Below are positions 33,551 through 43,263 of a stretch of DNA of 64,000 bases, piece after piece. This stretch comes from Paracoccaceae bacterium (GTDB lineage: Bacteria > Pseudomonadota > Alphaproteobacteria > Rhodobacterales > Rhodobacteraceae). Location of the stretch: NCBI GenBank assembly GCA_020628545.1, contig JAHDEX010000013.1, positions 1 through 64,000 of the forward strand, read 5' to 3'. The notes beneath the pieces are model-generated. The model searched no databases, was not told the DNA's origin, and was given only the letters and a program-made list of their open reading frames with translations. The position numbers and the translations under genes are program-made. Position 1 is the stretch's first letter. Every line of letters begins with the position of its first letter.

Positions 33551-34396
33551 ATGAGCGCATTGGCCAACAGACCAATTATTATCAAAAAGAAACGCGGCGG
33601 CGGTGGCGACGGGCACCACGGCGGGGCGTGGAAGGTCGCTTATGCCGACTTTGTCACGGCAATGATGGCGTTCTTCATGCTGATGTGGCTGTTGAACGCG
33701 ACATCTGAACAGCAACGCGCTGGTCTTGCTGACTATTTCGCGCCCACCACCTCCATCAACCGAACCTCCGGCGGAGGGGATGGCATGTTTGGTGGCGACA
33801 GCATCTTTGCAGACGATACGCTTGTCAAAACCGGCCAAGGGGCCGCAATGAAACATGAAGGGTCGCAGGTGAACTCTGTGTTGGATCCTGACAAGGCGAA
33901 GGAAAGCGGTGAAGAAGTCGCGAAGGTTGAAGCGCTTGAAAACCTCGAAGAGGTTTTGCTGGGTCGCGGCGGCGAAAGCGTGCTTTCGCAAGAAGCGCTT
34001 CGCCATATTGTCACGCGTCAAACCGACGAGGGACTGATCATTGAAATCTTTGATCGCGACAATGCGGTCCTGTTCGTCGCAGATAGTGATCAGCCCAATC
34101 CGATTGCTGTTGAGATTGGAAAAGTGCTCGCAAACTATCTCGGAATTGTAACCAACCCACTCGCCATCAGGGCGCATGTCGAGGCGCAACCGATTGTGCG
34201 TGCCGAGAATACCGTTTGGCAACTTTCATTGGATCGGGCGACAACCATGCGCAAACTGCTCGAAGACGGCGGCTACGAGCCCAGTAAGATTGCAGAAGTC
34301 ACCGGCCGTGCTGACCGTGACCCAGCAATGCCGAGCAACCCAACCGCCATCCGCAATAATCGGATCGAGATTATCGTCCTGCGCAGTGACCTTTAA
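33551..34396 (+). CDS. motB: Flagellar motor stator protein MotB
   Basis: 281 aa from ATG 33551 (AGAGGTGG upstream; a GTG at 33542 is in frame). Basic Gly-rich N-terminus, a single membrane helix (about 27-47) with the proton-binding Asp in YADFVTAMMAFFMLMWLLNA, a linker, and a C-terminal OmpA-like peptidoglycan-binding domain (about 150-281) ending VTGRADRDPAMPSNPTAIRNN. Anchors the stator to the wall; its partner motA is not in the window. First gene of the flagellar block. Confidence 0.93.
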   Translation: MSALANRPIIIKKKRGGGGDGHHGGAWKVAYADFVTAMMAFFMLMWLLNATSEQQRAGLADYFAPTTSINRTSGGGDGMFGGDSIFADDTLVKTGQGAAMKHEGSQVNSVLDPDKAKESGEEVAKVEALENLEEVLLGRGGESVLSQEALRHIVTRQTDEGLIIEIFDRDNAVLFVADSDQPNPIAVEIGKVLANYLGIVTNPLAIRAHVEAQPIVRAENTVWQLSLDRATTMRKLLEDGGYEPSKIAEVTGRADRDPAMPSNPTAIRNNRIEIIVLRSDL

Positions 34397-34493
34397 CCAT
34401 TATCGGGAAATCTCAGGGTGGATTAGGTCGGCATTAAGGCTGTCTGGGGTAAGCCATTTGGGGAAACATGTCTTGATCCAGAAAGGTCATTGA

Positions 34494-35798
34494 ATGACGA
34501 TCTCTTCCTCGTTGAACGCCGGTGTTGCTGGGCTCTTTGCAAATGCGACACGTCTCTCGACGATCTCAGACAATATCGCCAATGCGTCGACGTTTGGCTA
34601 CAAACGGGTCGTCACGGACTTTGAAAGTCTGGTGATCAGCAATTCCAAAAGCAGCTACTCAGCGGGCGGGGTGCGCACCACAACCAATCGCTTGATTGAT
34701 GAACGCGGGTCGCTGATTTCGACGTCGAACCCAACCGATCTTTCAGTGCGGGGCCGCGGAATGCTGCCCGTCACGCCGGAAGCAGCGGTCAGGGTCGGCA
34801 ATGGCGATAATCCGCTTCTGATGACAACAACAGGGTCCTTTCGGCCAGACGAAGATGGCTTTCTCCTCAGCCCGACCGGGATGATCCTGCTGGGGTGGCC
34901 TGCGAATGCCGACGGGACCGTGCCGTCCAATCCACGCGACTCGACAGTTGGGCTGGAACCGATCCGGATCAATAGCAACCAGTTCGCGGGAGAACCGACA
35001 ACCGAAGTCAATGTGGCGGTTAACCTGCCCGCTACTTCGACCGAGGCAGGTTCAGTAACAGGCCCTGAAACATTGTCGGTTGAATATTTTGACAACCTCG
35101 GCAAATCCGCAAACCTGCAACTGACATTCACACCAAACGTTCCCGGCGCTGGCTCGTCCAACCAATGGGATATGACCATCACGGATTCCGCATCAGGTGG
35201 AGCGGTCATTGGCCAATACACGCTTGATTTCGACCCCAGCCGCGCCGGAGGTGGTACACTCTTGAACGTGACACCCGTGGGTGGCTCCCCTGCATATGTT
35301 GGGGCCACCGGCGCGATGACCCTGACAGTGGCCGGGGGCCCGATGGAATTGACCATCGGCGAATTGGGAAGCGCGACAGGTTTAACGCAATTGTCCGATA
35401 CATTTGCGCCGACTTCAATCAACAAAAATGGATCTGCTGTGGGCGCGCTGACGTCAATTGAGGTCGATCAAAACGGGTTCTTACGCGCAACGTTCGACAG
35501 TGGAGTGAACCGTGTGCTTTACCAGATCCCGCTCGCCGATGTGTCCAATATCAATGGCCTCGAAGCGCTAGATCAGCAAACTTACCGTGTTTCTCCTGAA
35601 AGCGGCACCTTCTTTCTGTGGGACGCTGGAGATGGCCCAACAGGTGATCTGGTCGCCTTCTCGCGCGAGGAATCTGCAACCGACGTAGCAGGCGAACTAA
35701 CATCCTTGATCCAGACACAGCGAGCCTACTCCTCAAACGCCACGGTGATCCAGACCGTGGATGAAATGCTGCAGGAAACAACGAACCTCAAACGATAA
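34494..35798 (+). CDS. flgE: Flagellar hook protein FlgE
   Basis: 434 aa. The conserved N-terminal rod/hook segment SDNIANASTFGYKRV and the C-terminal helix SLIQTQRAYSSNATVIQTVDEML are both present, with Gly- and Thr-rich beta domains between. Length fits a hook subunit rather than FlgF/FlgG (about 250 aa). Export is by the flagellar type III system, so no cleavable signal is expected. A CtrA-like TTAACCAT box lies at 34393-34400, about 95 bp upstream. Confidence 0.93.
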   Translation: MTISSSLNAGVAGLFANATRLSTISDNIANASTFGYKRVVTDFESLVISNSKSSYSAGGVRTTTNRLIDERGSLISTSNPTDLSVRGRGMLPVTPEAAVRVGNGDNPLLMTTTGSFRPDEDGFLLSPTGMILLGWPANADGTVPSNPRDSTVGLEPIRINSNQFAGEPTTEVNVAVNLPATSTEAGSVTGPETLSVEYFDNLGKSANLQLTFTPNVPGAGSSNQWDMTITDSASGGAVIGQYTLDFDPSRAGGGTLLNVTPVGGSPAYVGATGAMTLTVAGGPMELTIGELGSATGLTQLSDTFAPTSINKNGSAVGALTSIEVDQNGFLRATFDSGVNRVLYQIPLADVSNINGLEALDQQTYRVSPESGTFFLWDAGDGPTGDLVAFSREESATDVAGELTSLIQTQRAYSSNATVIQTVDEMLQETTNLKR

Positions 35799-35821
35799 CT
35801 TGGTATGATTAGGTCAATGAT

Positions 35822-37258
35822 ATGGGACTTTCGAGCGCACTAAATAGTGCCGTCAGCGGCATGGCGCTGGCGACGCGCATGGCACAAACGACGTCTGAAA
35901 ACCTCGCCAACGCCCAGACCGAGGGATACGGGCGTCGCGATGTTGTACGTTCGTCGGCAGAGCTTGGCGGTGTACGCTTCGAAGGTATTCGCCGCAATGT
36001 TGATCAAGCGATTATCAAAGACAGGCGCGCGGCCGACTCTGACGTGGGGCGCGGGCAGGCAGGCGCCATCGCATTGTCGCGGCTTGAGCAAGCTGTCGGG
36101 CCTGTGGGCGATGCCAATAGTCTATCGGGGCGGCTCTCGGCGTTGGAACAGGCTTTGATTTCTGCCGGTGGCGATCCGTCGTCGGATGTCCGTCTGCGCA
36201 GTGTCGTCAACCGATTGAGCGATGTCACGACGGTCATACGACGCGATGCCGAGGCGATCAAAACGCAGCGTGAGGAAGCTGATCGCGCGATCGCGCGAGA
36301 TGTCGAAAGTCTCAATACCTCGCTCAAGCAAGTGGAAGAGCTGAACGCAGATATCGCCTTGCTCCGCAACAGCGGGCAGGACCCGTCCGCGCTTCTGGAT
36401 GCGCGGCAATTGGTGGTCGACAAGATCGCGTCAATCACGACCATCAGGCTGATTGACCGGCCGAATGACCAGATCGCGCTCTATACCCTCGGGGGGCAAT
36501 CCTTGATCGATGGATCCGCCGCAGAGTTTACCTTCGATCAAACGCCGACAATTGTGCCTGCGATGACGTTTGCAGGCGGCGGTTTGGGCGGGATCAGCAA
36601 AGATGGTGTCCCGCTTGATCCCAATAACGGCTTCGGTCGCTTACGCGGCGGCTCATTAGAAGCGAATTTCCGTCTGCGCGACGAAACCCTGACGGGTCTC
36701 CAGACCAGTCTCGACCAAATCGCGGTTGATCTTGTCCGGCGCTTTGAGGATCCAACTGTCGATCCTACACTTGGACCGGGCGATGTGGGCTTGATCACGG
36801 ATAGTGGTGCCGCTCTTGACCCGCTGGATACGGTTGGGCTGTCACTTCGGCTTGAGGTAAATGCCAACGTGGACCCCGACCGTGGTGGTTTGCTCAGCAA
36901 CTTGCGCGATGGCGTGAATGCCGTTGCTGCGGGTCCTGTGGGAAACGGTGTGCAAATCGACAGTTGGCTCTCGGCTCTGCGCGACGGAACGACGGTTGTG
37001 CCCGGCGGTGCGCGTCTGTCTGCAGCCGGTCACGCGGGCGCGTTCATCGCGGATGTTGGAAAGCAGCGACTCGACGCCGAAGAATCTCTTAGTTTCGCGC
37101 AGGCCAGACAAGAACGGCTTCTCTCTGCCGAACTCGCGAATGGTGTGGATTCCGACCTTGAGTTGCAAAACCTGCTGCGGATCGAACAGGCCTATGCCGC
37201 GAATGTGCGGGTGGTGCAGGCGGTCGATCAGATGATGCGCAATTTGTTGGAGATTTAA
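35822..37258 (+). CDS. flgK: Flagellar hook-associated protein 1 FlgK
   Basis: 478 aa. N-terminal signature TTSENLANAQTEGYGRRDV and C-terminal helix RIEQAYAANVRVVQAVDQMM mark FlgK, which joins the hook to the filament. The central part has long charged helices (about 90-200), as in this family. It follows flgE by 23 bp and precedes flgL by 1 bp. Confidence 0.93.
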   Translation: MGLSSALNSAVSGMALATRMAQTTSENLANAQTEGYGRRDVVRSSAELGGVRFEGIRRNVDQAIIKDRRAADSDVGRGQAGAIALSRLEQAVGPVGDANSLSGRLSALEQALISAGGDPSSDVRLRSVVNRLSDVTTVIRRDAEAIKTQREEADRAIARDVESLNTSLKQVEELNADIALLRNSGQDPSALLDARQLVVDKIASITTIRLIDRPNDQIALYTLGGQSLIDGSAAEFTFDQTPTIVPAMTFAGGGLGGISKDGVPLDPNNGFGRLRGGSLEANFRLRDETLTGLQTSLDQIAVDLVRRFEDPTVDPTLGPGDVGLITDSGAALDPLDTVGLSLRLEVNANVDPDRGGLLSNLRDGVNAVAAGPVGNGVQIDSWLSALRDGTTVVPGGARLSAAGHAGAFIADVGKQRLDAEESLSFAQARQERLLSAELANGVDSDLELQNLLRIEQAYAANVRVVQAVDQMMRNLLEI

Positions 37259-37259
37259 G

Positions 37260-38264
37260 ATGACGGTCACTTCCATTGGCGATAGTGCTCGCTATCTTTC
37301 GCAGGCCTTGGCGAACACAAACCTGAAATCAGAACTGAACCGGCTGTCTGCGCAATTGAGCGATGGAGAGATTGCCGACAAGGCCAAGGCGCTCAACGGC
37401 GACACGATCCGTTTTAGTGCGATTGATCATTCGCTGAAGACACTCGACACAGCCATTGTGCGGAACCAGGAAACGGCGTTGATGTTGGGCGCAATGCAAC
37501 GCACGCTTGACGGGATCAATCGTCAACGCACAGAGATGGTCGAGACGCTGACAAAAATCACCCGTGAAAGCTCAAGCGTGCAAATTGACCAATCCGCGCG
37601 CAATGCTTCTGAGCGATTTGCGACGATGGTAAACACCTTGAACACCGAAGCCGCTGGCCGCCGATTGTTTGCCGGGACTGCCGTGAACCAGCCGGCGCTG
37701 GCGTCCGCAGATGTGATGATCGCAGATATCATTACAGCGATCGGCGGCGCGACCGATTTCGCCGCGATAGAAACCGCGGTCGATGCGTGGTTTGACACAC
37801 CCGGCGGTGGATTTGAAACCGTAGGCTACCTCGGTGACGCCGGTGCCCCTTTGTCCCGCCGATTAGATGAAACGCGTTCTGCGAGTATCACGGCGCGGGC
37901 AGATAACCCTGAAATTCGAGAAGTTCTGAAGGGGGCGGCACTTGCCGCGCTGGCTGAAGAGGTGCCAGGTCTGCCGCGTGATACGCGCACGGATCTGCTC
38001 TTCCAGGGCGGGCTGCGTCTTCAGTCTGCGGGATCAGACCTCATCGGTGTGCAGGCGCAACTGGGTTTCCTTGAGGGAGAGGTCGAACGTGTCATTACAT
38101 TCCAGAATGCCGAAGAGACTGCGCTTGGCCAGATCCGAAACGATCTTGTCAACGACGATCCTTTTGAGACCGCAAGCGCCTTGCAGGCCGTGCAGATACA
38201 GTTGGAGACGCATTATCAAATGACCGCGCGCCTATCGCGCCTCAGCCTCGCGAATTACATCTGA
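37260..38264 (+). CDS. flgL: Flagellar hook-associated protein 3 FlgL
   Basis: 334 aa, flagellin-like hook-filament junction protein. Helical N- and C-terminal regions (YLSQALANTNLKSELNRLSAQLSDG; YQMTARLSRLSLANYI) flank a variable centre. The GRRLFAGTAVNQPAL segment near residue 137 resembles the flagellin-type RLFAGT loop. Position after flgK is the usual one. Its stop overlaps the flgI start by one base. Confidence 0.9.
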   Translation: MTVTSIGDSARYLSQALANTNLKSELNRLSAQLSDGEIADKAKALNGDTIRFSAIDHSLKTLDTAIVRNQETALMLGAMQRTLDGINRQRTEMVETLTKITRESSSVQIDQSARNASERFATMVNTLNTEAAGRRLFAGTAVNQPALASADVMIADIITAIGGATDFAAIETAVDAWFDTPGGGFETVGYLGDAGAPLSRRLDETRSASITARADNPEIREVLKGAALAALAEEVPGLPRDTRTDLLFQGGLRLQSAGSDLIGVQAQLGFLEGEVERVITFQNAEETALGQIRNDLVNDDPFETASALQAVQIQLETHYQMTARLSRLSLANYI

Positions 38265-39373
38265 TGGTCTTCAAAGCGCTCCTCCGACTCTCAGTTTTGT
38301 TGTGCATTCTCACCGCATCCGCGTCTGCCGCGCCAATCCGGTTGAAAGACCTCGTTGAGTTCGATGGCGTGCGCACAAACGACCTGGTCGGGTATGGTTT
38401 GGTTGTGGGGCTCAATGGCACAGGGGATGGTCTGCGAAATGCCCCCTTCACCGAAGACATCATGACAAACATCCTTGAGCGGCTTGGTGTGAACGTCACT
38501 GGGGAACAGTTCCGCCCGAACAACGTTGCAGCTGTTATTGTCACCGCCTCGCTGCCGCCTTTTTCGCGTGCAGGCAGCACGCTTGACGTCACAGTCTCGG
38601 CGATTGGCGATGCCAATTCCCTTCTGGGTGGAACGTTGATTATGACGCCGCTGAATGCCGCAGATGGAGAGATTTATGCCGTAGCGCAGGGCACGATCAT
38701 TGCCGGTGGGGTCACGGCGCAAGGTCAGGCGGCGCAGGTCACGCAAGGGGTTCCAACGGCAGGTGTTATCCCGTCGGGCGCCATCGTCGAGCGTGAGGTC
38801 GACTTTGATTTCTCAACACTCTCTCATATCCGGCTCGCACTCCGGACGCCGGATTTTACCACCGCGGCGCGTATTGAGCAGGCGATCAACGGTAGTTACG
38901 GACGCGCAGTGGCGCGGATGTTGGATGCGGGAACCGTCCAGATCGACATCACAGCGACGCGGCAGGCTTCCCCCGCACATGCGCTCGGGTTCATTGAGAA
39001 TATCAGGGTTGAACCAGAACGCCGCGCGCGCGTCGTCGTTGATCAACGCTCTGGGACAATTGTGATGGGGGAAGACGTGCGGATCAGCCGGGTTGCGGTC
39101 AGCCAAGGGGGGCTCACGCTTCGTATTGAGGAGGCCCCCGTTGTGTCGCAACCGAACCCGTTTGCGGATGGGGAAACGATTGTCGTGCCGCGCACGGCGG
39201 CGGGAATTGAAGAAGAACCTGGTATCGGCCTCGCCGAAATCAGGGAAGGGACATCGTTAAGCGAAGTCGTCGCAGGTCTGAACGCTTTGGGCGTCGCCCC
39301 ACGGGATATGATCGATATCCTCAAAAGCATCAAAGCAAGTGGCGCATTGCACGCCGAATTTATCGTGCGCTAA
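38264..39373 (+). CDS. flgI: Flagellar P-ring protein FlgI
   Basis: 369 aa with a Sec signal peptide (about 1-23, ending ASASA). The mature start PIRLKDLVEFDGVRTNDLVGYGLVVGLNGTGDG is diagnostic of FlgI, as are AVIVTASLPPFSRAGSTLDVTVSAIGDA and GTIVMGEDVRIS. It is a periplasmic ring around the rod in the peptidoglycan. The 3' end overlaps the convergent AbrB-type transporter gene by 14 bp, so no terminator separates the two. Confidence 0.96.
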   Translation: MVFKALLRLSVLLCILTASASAAPIRLKDLVEFDGVRTNDLVGYGLVVGLNGTGDGLRNAPFTEDIMTNILERLGVNVTGEQFRPNNVAAVIVTASLPPFSRAGSTLDVTVSAIGDANSLLGGTLIMTPLNAADGEIYAVAQGTIIAGGVTAQGQAAQVTQGVPTAGVIPSGAIVEREVDFDFSTLSHIRLALRTPDFTTAARIEQAINGSYGRAVARMLDAGTVQIDITATRQASPAHALGFIENIRVEPERRARVVVDQRSGTIVMGEDVRISRVAVSQGGLTLRIEEAPVVSQPNPFADGETIVVPRTAAGIEEEPGIGLAEIREGTSLSEVVAGLNALGVAPRDMIDILKSIKASGALHAEFIVR

Positions 39374-40406
39374 GACCGCGCAGAAACCGGAAGGCCAGAG
39401 GTGCGGCGGCAATGACCATCGTGATCCTGATCAGATGGACGGTCGAGACGTAGGCGGGGTCTTGGTCCATAGCGAGCGCAAGAAGCGACATCTCCGTCAG
39501 TCCACCGGGCGCGAAACCAAGAAAGGCCTGACTGAGTGGCACCCCGGCCCGCACCAACCCCTCAGCTGTGATCGCTGCGACCAGAAGCATGAGGATGGAA
39601 GAGAGCAGGCCAAGGCGAATGTCGCCGCCAACTTCTCTCCAAGTCGTTCCGACAAAGCGTGACCCGATCACTGTTCCCATGACCATCTGCGCGATGATGA
39701 CAAGCACGGTGGGTGGCGGCAGCGTGACCCACCCTGCCACATGCACAAGTCCACTCAAAATCATGGGGCCAAACACGGGTGCTGCGGGCAGCCGCAATTT
39801 GCGCCCAGCCCAAACGCCTGCGATGGCACAGAGCCCCAGGATACCATAATCGCTCAACGATAAGGCGTCGAAGGCGATCCACGTACCCGTTCCCACTGTC
39901 CTCACGCCAAAGAAGATCGAGAAGACCGCAACGACACAGAAAATGACCAGAAGAACGCGACAGGCGTGGGCAAGTGCGATCTTTCTTTCGTCCCCGCCAG
40001 CCTCTGCGCCCATCAACATCATCTCGTTCAGCCCGCCAGGCATCGCCGCATAGTAGGCTGTGACCGGATCGTATTTGCCGATCCGTCGGTAGACAAAGAA
40101 TGACACAGCGGCGGCTGCCGCCAAACAAATCGGTAGAGCGATCAGCGTCGCAACCCACGGGCCGATTTCTGCAAAAAGCGCTGGGGTAATCGCGGAGCCG
40201 AGCATTACACCGATGATCGGAATGACGTAGATGCGCAGCGCCATTGGCCCCTTGATCGGCACACCAGATATCGCTGCGATCGTGTTGCCAATCATCGGGC
40301 CCAGCATCCAGGGCAGGGGCATTCCGATCGCGAACGCGACGAACCCGCCGAGAATGCTGATCAAGAGGGCGAGCAGGACAGGTTTGTGCTGCTCAAACCG
40401 TCTCAC
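39360..40406 (-). CDS. AbrB-family membrane transporter
   Basis: 348 aa with about ten hydrophobic segments in two similar halves (PLPWMLGPMIGNTIAA in the first; APVFGPMILSGLVHVAG in the second), and repeated PGG motifs (AMPGGLNEMMLMG; FAPGGLTEMSLLA). This is the AbrB-duplication family, often misannotated as ammonia monooxygenase. A transporter or regulatory membrane role is likely, substrate unknown. It starts 1 bp upstream of the trhO stop; the 3' end overlaps flgI. Confidence 0.85.
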   Translation of the reverse strand: MRRFEQHKPVLLALLISILGGFVAFAIGMPLPWMLGPMIGNTIAAISGVPIKGPMALRIYVIPIIGVMLGSAITPALFAEIGPWVATLIALPICLAAAAAVSFFVYRRIGKYDPVTAYYAAMPGGLNEMMLMGAEAGGDERKIALAHACRVLLVIFCVVAVFSIFFGVRTVGTGTWIAFDALSLSDYGILGLCAIAGVWAGRKLRLPAAPVFGPMILSGLVHVAGWVTLPPPTVLVIIAQMVMGTVIGSRFVGTTWREVGGDIRLGLLSSILMLLVAAITAEGLVRAGVPLSQAFLGFAPGGLTEMSLLALAMDQDPAYVSTVHLIRITMVIAAAPLAFRFLRGLSAR

Positions 40407-41312
40407 TTACAGGCTACCCATGTGCTTTTCGCCGCGCGATTTTGACAAAGCGACCTGCTTTTGTCGCTCGCGAAATCGCGTTTTGTCATCTTCGGATGTC
40501 TCGTCAACGCATTGATAGCACGAGACCCCTTCTTCGAAACTCGGCAGCTCGCGATGTTCTGGGCTGATCGGGCGGCGACACGCATAGCAAAGCTGATGCG
40601 GCCCTTCTTTAAGCCCGTGCCCCACACTTACCCGCGCGTCAAAGACAAAGCATTCGCCGTCCCAAGTGCTGTCGTCTGCAGGCACTTCTTCAAGGTATTT
40701 CAGGATGCCGCCTTTGAGGTGATAGACTTCATCAACGCCCTGGCCGATCAGAAAATTCGTTGATTTTTCGCAGCGTATCCCACCGGTGCAGAACATGGCG
40801 ATTTTCTTGTTGTGGAAGCGCTCTTTGTTTTCCTCCCACCATGCCGGAAATTCGCCAAAGCTCTTGGTTTGAGGATCAATCGCGCCGTCAAATGTGCCAA
40901 TCGCAACTTCATAGTCGTTCCGTGTGTCGATCACCGCAACATCGGGCGATTTGATCAGAGCGTTCCAATCTGCTGGATCAACGTAATGCCCGGTGCCCTC
41001 TGCCGGGTTCACGTCCGGCTGACCCATCGTCACGATTTCTTTTTTCAGTCGCACTTTCATGCGGTTGAAGGGCGGGACCTCGGAGAAGCTTTCCTTGTGT
41101 TCAAGGGTCGCGCAGCCGGGCAGGGCGCGAATATGCGCGAGCACGGCATCGATGCCATCACGCGTTCCTGCAATCGTGCCGTTGATCCCCTCGCGCGCGA
41201 GCAACAATGTACCGCCGATGCGATGTTGATTGCAAAGCGCTAGCAGCGGGTCGCGCAGGCTTGCTGGATCGTCGAAGCGCGTGAAATGATAAAGGGCAGC
41301 GATGGTGTACAT
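40407..41312 (-). CDS. trhO: tRNA uridine(34) hydroxylase TrhO
   Basis: 301 aa, oxygen-dependent hydroxylase making 5-hydroxyuridine at tRNA position 34. N-terminal acylphosphatase-like region (YHFTRFDDP; GTLLLAREGINGTIAG), a rhodanese domain (about 120-225) with active Cys in IAMFCTGGIRCEKS, and a C-terminal Cys-rich zinc-type part (CYACRRPIS, VSCYQCVDE). The ATG at 41312 is the conserved start (MYTIAALYHF); the frame extends to 41348. Confidence 0.93.
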   Translation of the reverse strand: MYTIAALYHFTRFDDPASLRDPLLALCNQHRIGGTLLLAREGINGTIAGTRDGIDAVLAHIRALPGCATLEHKESFSEVPPFNRMKVRLKKEIVTMGQPDVNPAEGTGHYVDPADWNALIKSPDVAVIDTRNDYEVAIGTFDGAIDPQTKSFGEFPAWWEENKERFHNKKIAMFCTGGIRCEKSTNFLIGQGVDEVYHLKGGILKYLEEVPADDSTWDGECFVFDARVSVGHGLKEGPHQLCYACRRPISPEHRELPSFEEGVSCYQCVDETSEDDKTRFRERQKQVALSKSRGEKHMGSL

Positions 41313-41351
41313 GGCGGTTCGATTACGCCTGCAAGGCGTGCGGGGCAAGAC

Positions 41352-42608
41352 CTACCGCGCGGCATCCGCTTGAGCAGCGGCCATAGCCAGGCCAGTTGCG
41401 ACTGCGGTAAAGGCTTCCGATTGTTCCAGTCGCGCCTGCGGGAAGACCAAGGCCATCGTGTCGCGCACCACGTGCATCAGGCTCGATCCACCTACAAAAA
41501 CGACGGTTGAGATGTCCTCTGACGAGATATCAGCCATGGCGAGGGCTTCTTCCGCGCAGGTAGAGATGGCATCGGCGAAGGGGCCGAGGTCTGCCACTAG
41601 GTCTGCCGTCGTCAATGGTGCGGCAAGGTCCGGTTCCAGAAGTCCGAGGTCAATCTGCGATGCAGAGGCGTCGGCCGTATTCACCGCGATTTTCCCGGCT
41701 TCGACAGCGAATGCAATATCATGCCCCAATTCCAGTTCGAGCACATCATGCAACCTTTTGAACAAGCGTGGCTTAAGGCCGCGCTTTGCAAAAGTCGCGG
41801 CCATCCTGCGGTTCTCAGGTGTGTACTGAAATGGAATCTTTTCCCAACTGGCCAGGTCATTGTAGAGCGCGCGGGGGGCCGTGTAGGTGCCCTCGCCGAT
41901 GTCGTTTCGGATCTTCGCCTCTTGCCCTAGAAGCGGCATGACGTGTCCCAGCGAAACGGCTTTATCAAAATCGGTGCCGCCGACCCGGACGCCGTGCGAC
42001 GCGAGGATTTTTGTTTCGCCTTCCACGCGTTCAAAAATGGAAAAGTCAGATGTGCCGCCGCCGATGTCGACAATCAGGCCCTTCTGCCCAGCTTCAAGCG
42101 CCCCGGCAGCCAGCGCTGCGGCTTCGGGTTCGTACATGAACGTGACTTTCTCAAAGCCAGCCAGATGATAGGCTTCGGTCAGATCAACCAGCGCGCGCGT
42201 GTTGCGGTCTGCGTCGCGAGAGTGGAAGACGACCGGACGGCCCGCGATCGCATCGGTTATCGTCAGCCCTGTTGCGGACTCGGCCTGTTTTTTGACCTGC
42301 CCCAGAAAGCGGGCGACGACCTCGATCAACGTGAGGCGTTCGTAGGCAATCTGACGCTCTTCACGCATCAAGGGCGTCCCCAGCACGGACTTCAACGCGC
42401 GCATAAAGCGCCCTTCTCGGCCATCGATGATCGCGCGGTTCGCAGCGGATCCGTAGATCGTCACCTTACGTTGCGTGTCAAAGAAGATGCATGTGGGTAG
42501 CGTCGTTTTGCCGGGTTCGACCTCGATAAGATAGGGTCTGTCCCCCGCCATCAAACCCGCCGCCGTGTTTGACGTGCCAAAGTCTATGCCGAGTGTTTGT
42601 GGGCGCAT
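41352..42608 (-). CDS. Hsp70-family protein, YegD-like
   Basis: Actin/Hsp70-fold ATPase (418 aa) without the long substrate-binding domain of DnaK. Phosphate loops LGIDFGTSNTAAG (N-terminus) and GLIVDIGGGTSDFSIF (about residue 190), and the adenosine motif VVFVGGSSLMHVV near the end. An alternative ATG lies at 42623; AGAGG before 42608 favours the shorter form. YegD-like proteins are widespread chaperone relatives of unclear role. It stands 39 bp upstream of trhO. Confidence 0.88.
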   Translation of the reverse strand: MRPQTLGIDFGTSNTAAGLMAGDRPYLIEVEPGKTTLPTCIFFDTQRKVTIYGSAANRAIIDGREGRFMRALKSVLGTPLMREERQIAYERLTLIEVVARFLGQVKKQAESATGLTITDAIAGRPVVFHSRDADRNTRALVDLTEAYHLAGFEKVTFMYEPEAAALAAGALEAGQKGLIVDIGGGTSDFSIFERVEGETKILASHGVRVGGTDFDKAVSLGHVMPLLGQEAKIRNDIGEGTYTAPRALYNDLASWEKIPFQYTPENRRMAATFAKRGLKPRLFKRLHDVLELELGHDIAFAVEAGKIAVNTADASASQIDLGLLEPDLAAPLTTADLVADLGPFADAISTCAEEALAMADISSEDISTVVFVGGSSLMHVVRDTMALVFPQARLEQSEAFTAVATGLAMAAAQADAAR

Positions 42609-42721
42609 CTCATCCTCTGCCATATGGCTTCAAAGACCGCGTGGATTACGTCAACTACGAAACGATTCCAAGGGACGATTGTCGGCTTTCAGTCAAAAGC
42701 GATGCGCCTTAGAAAGTGGTC

Positions 42722-43252
42722 ATGCAAAGGGTGATGATCAACGGCGGTCCCGGATCGGGCAAAAGCACACTTGCGCGGGCGCTCGGTACCGCGACGGGCC
42801 TGCCTGTGTATCACATGGATCAGATCCATCATATGCCCCGGTGGGAGCCGCGCCCGTTGGCAGAGAAAATACCAATGGCCAATGCTATTGAGGCTAAAGA
42901 GCAATGGATTTTTGAGGGCGGGTTTTCAGCAACCTACAACAATCGGGCCGCTCGGGCGGATACGCTCATTTGGCTCGACTTACCGTTTGGGTTGCGCATG
43001 CGGCGGGTGATCGGGCGATTGATCAAGGACTACGGTAAACCCCGGCCAGACTCCGCCCCTGATTGCCCTGAAGAATTCAGCCTTGAAACCCTCGCATTCT
43101 GGAAATGGATTTGGGACACCCGCAAAACCCATCGGATCAAGCTGATCAACTTGATCGACGCCCATCCCCATCTGACAGTGCGCCACCTTACCTCGACCAA
43201 GGCGGTGCGTGACTTCTACCAGCAGATCGGCGAAAACCCCGCTGACCATTGA
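42722..43252 (+). CDS. P-loop NTPase, adenylate kinase-like (FlaR/topology-modulation type)
   Basis: 176 aa. Walker A MINGGPGSGKSTLARAL at the N-terminus, then VYHMDQIHHMPRWEPR and WIFEGGFSATY, the pattern of small kinase-like proteins annotated as DNA topology modulation protein. Substrate not known; the fold suggests nucleotide or small-molecule phosphorylation. The ATG at 42722 is favoured over the GTG at 42716. Precedes pncA by 11 bp, probably one transcript. Confidence 0.85.
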   Translation: MQRVMINGGPGSGKSTLARALGTATGLPVYHMDQIHHMPRWEPRPLAEKIPMANAIEAKEQWIFEGGFSATYNNRAARADTLIWLDLPFGLRMRRVIGRLIKDYGKPRPDSAPDCPEEFSLETLAFWKWIWDTRKTHRIKLINLIDAHPHLTVRHLTSTKAVRDFYQQIGENPADH

Positions 43253-43263
43253 AGGAGACCGCC

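Noticed and set aside
40812-41243. 143-codon plus-strand frame opposite trhO
   Set aside because: Complement of a conserved enzyme, no ribosome-binding site, no domain.
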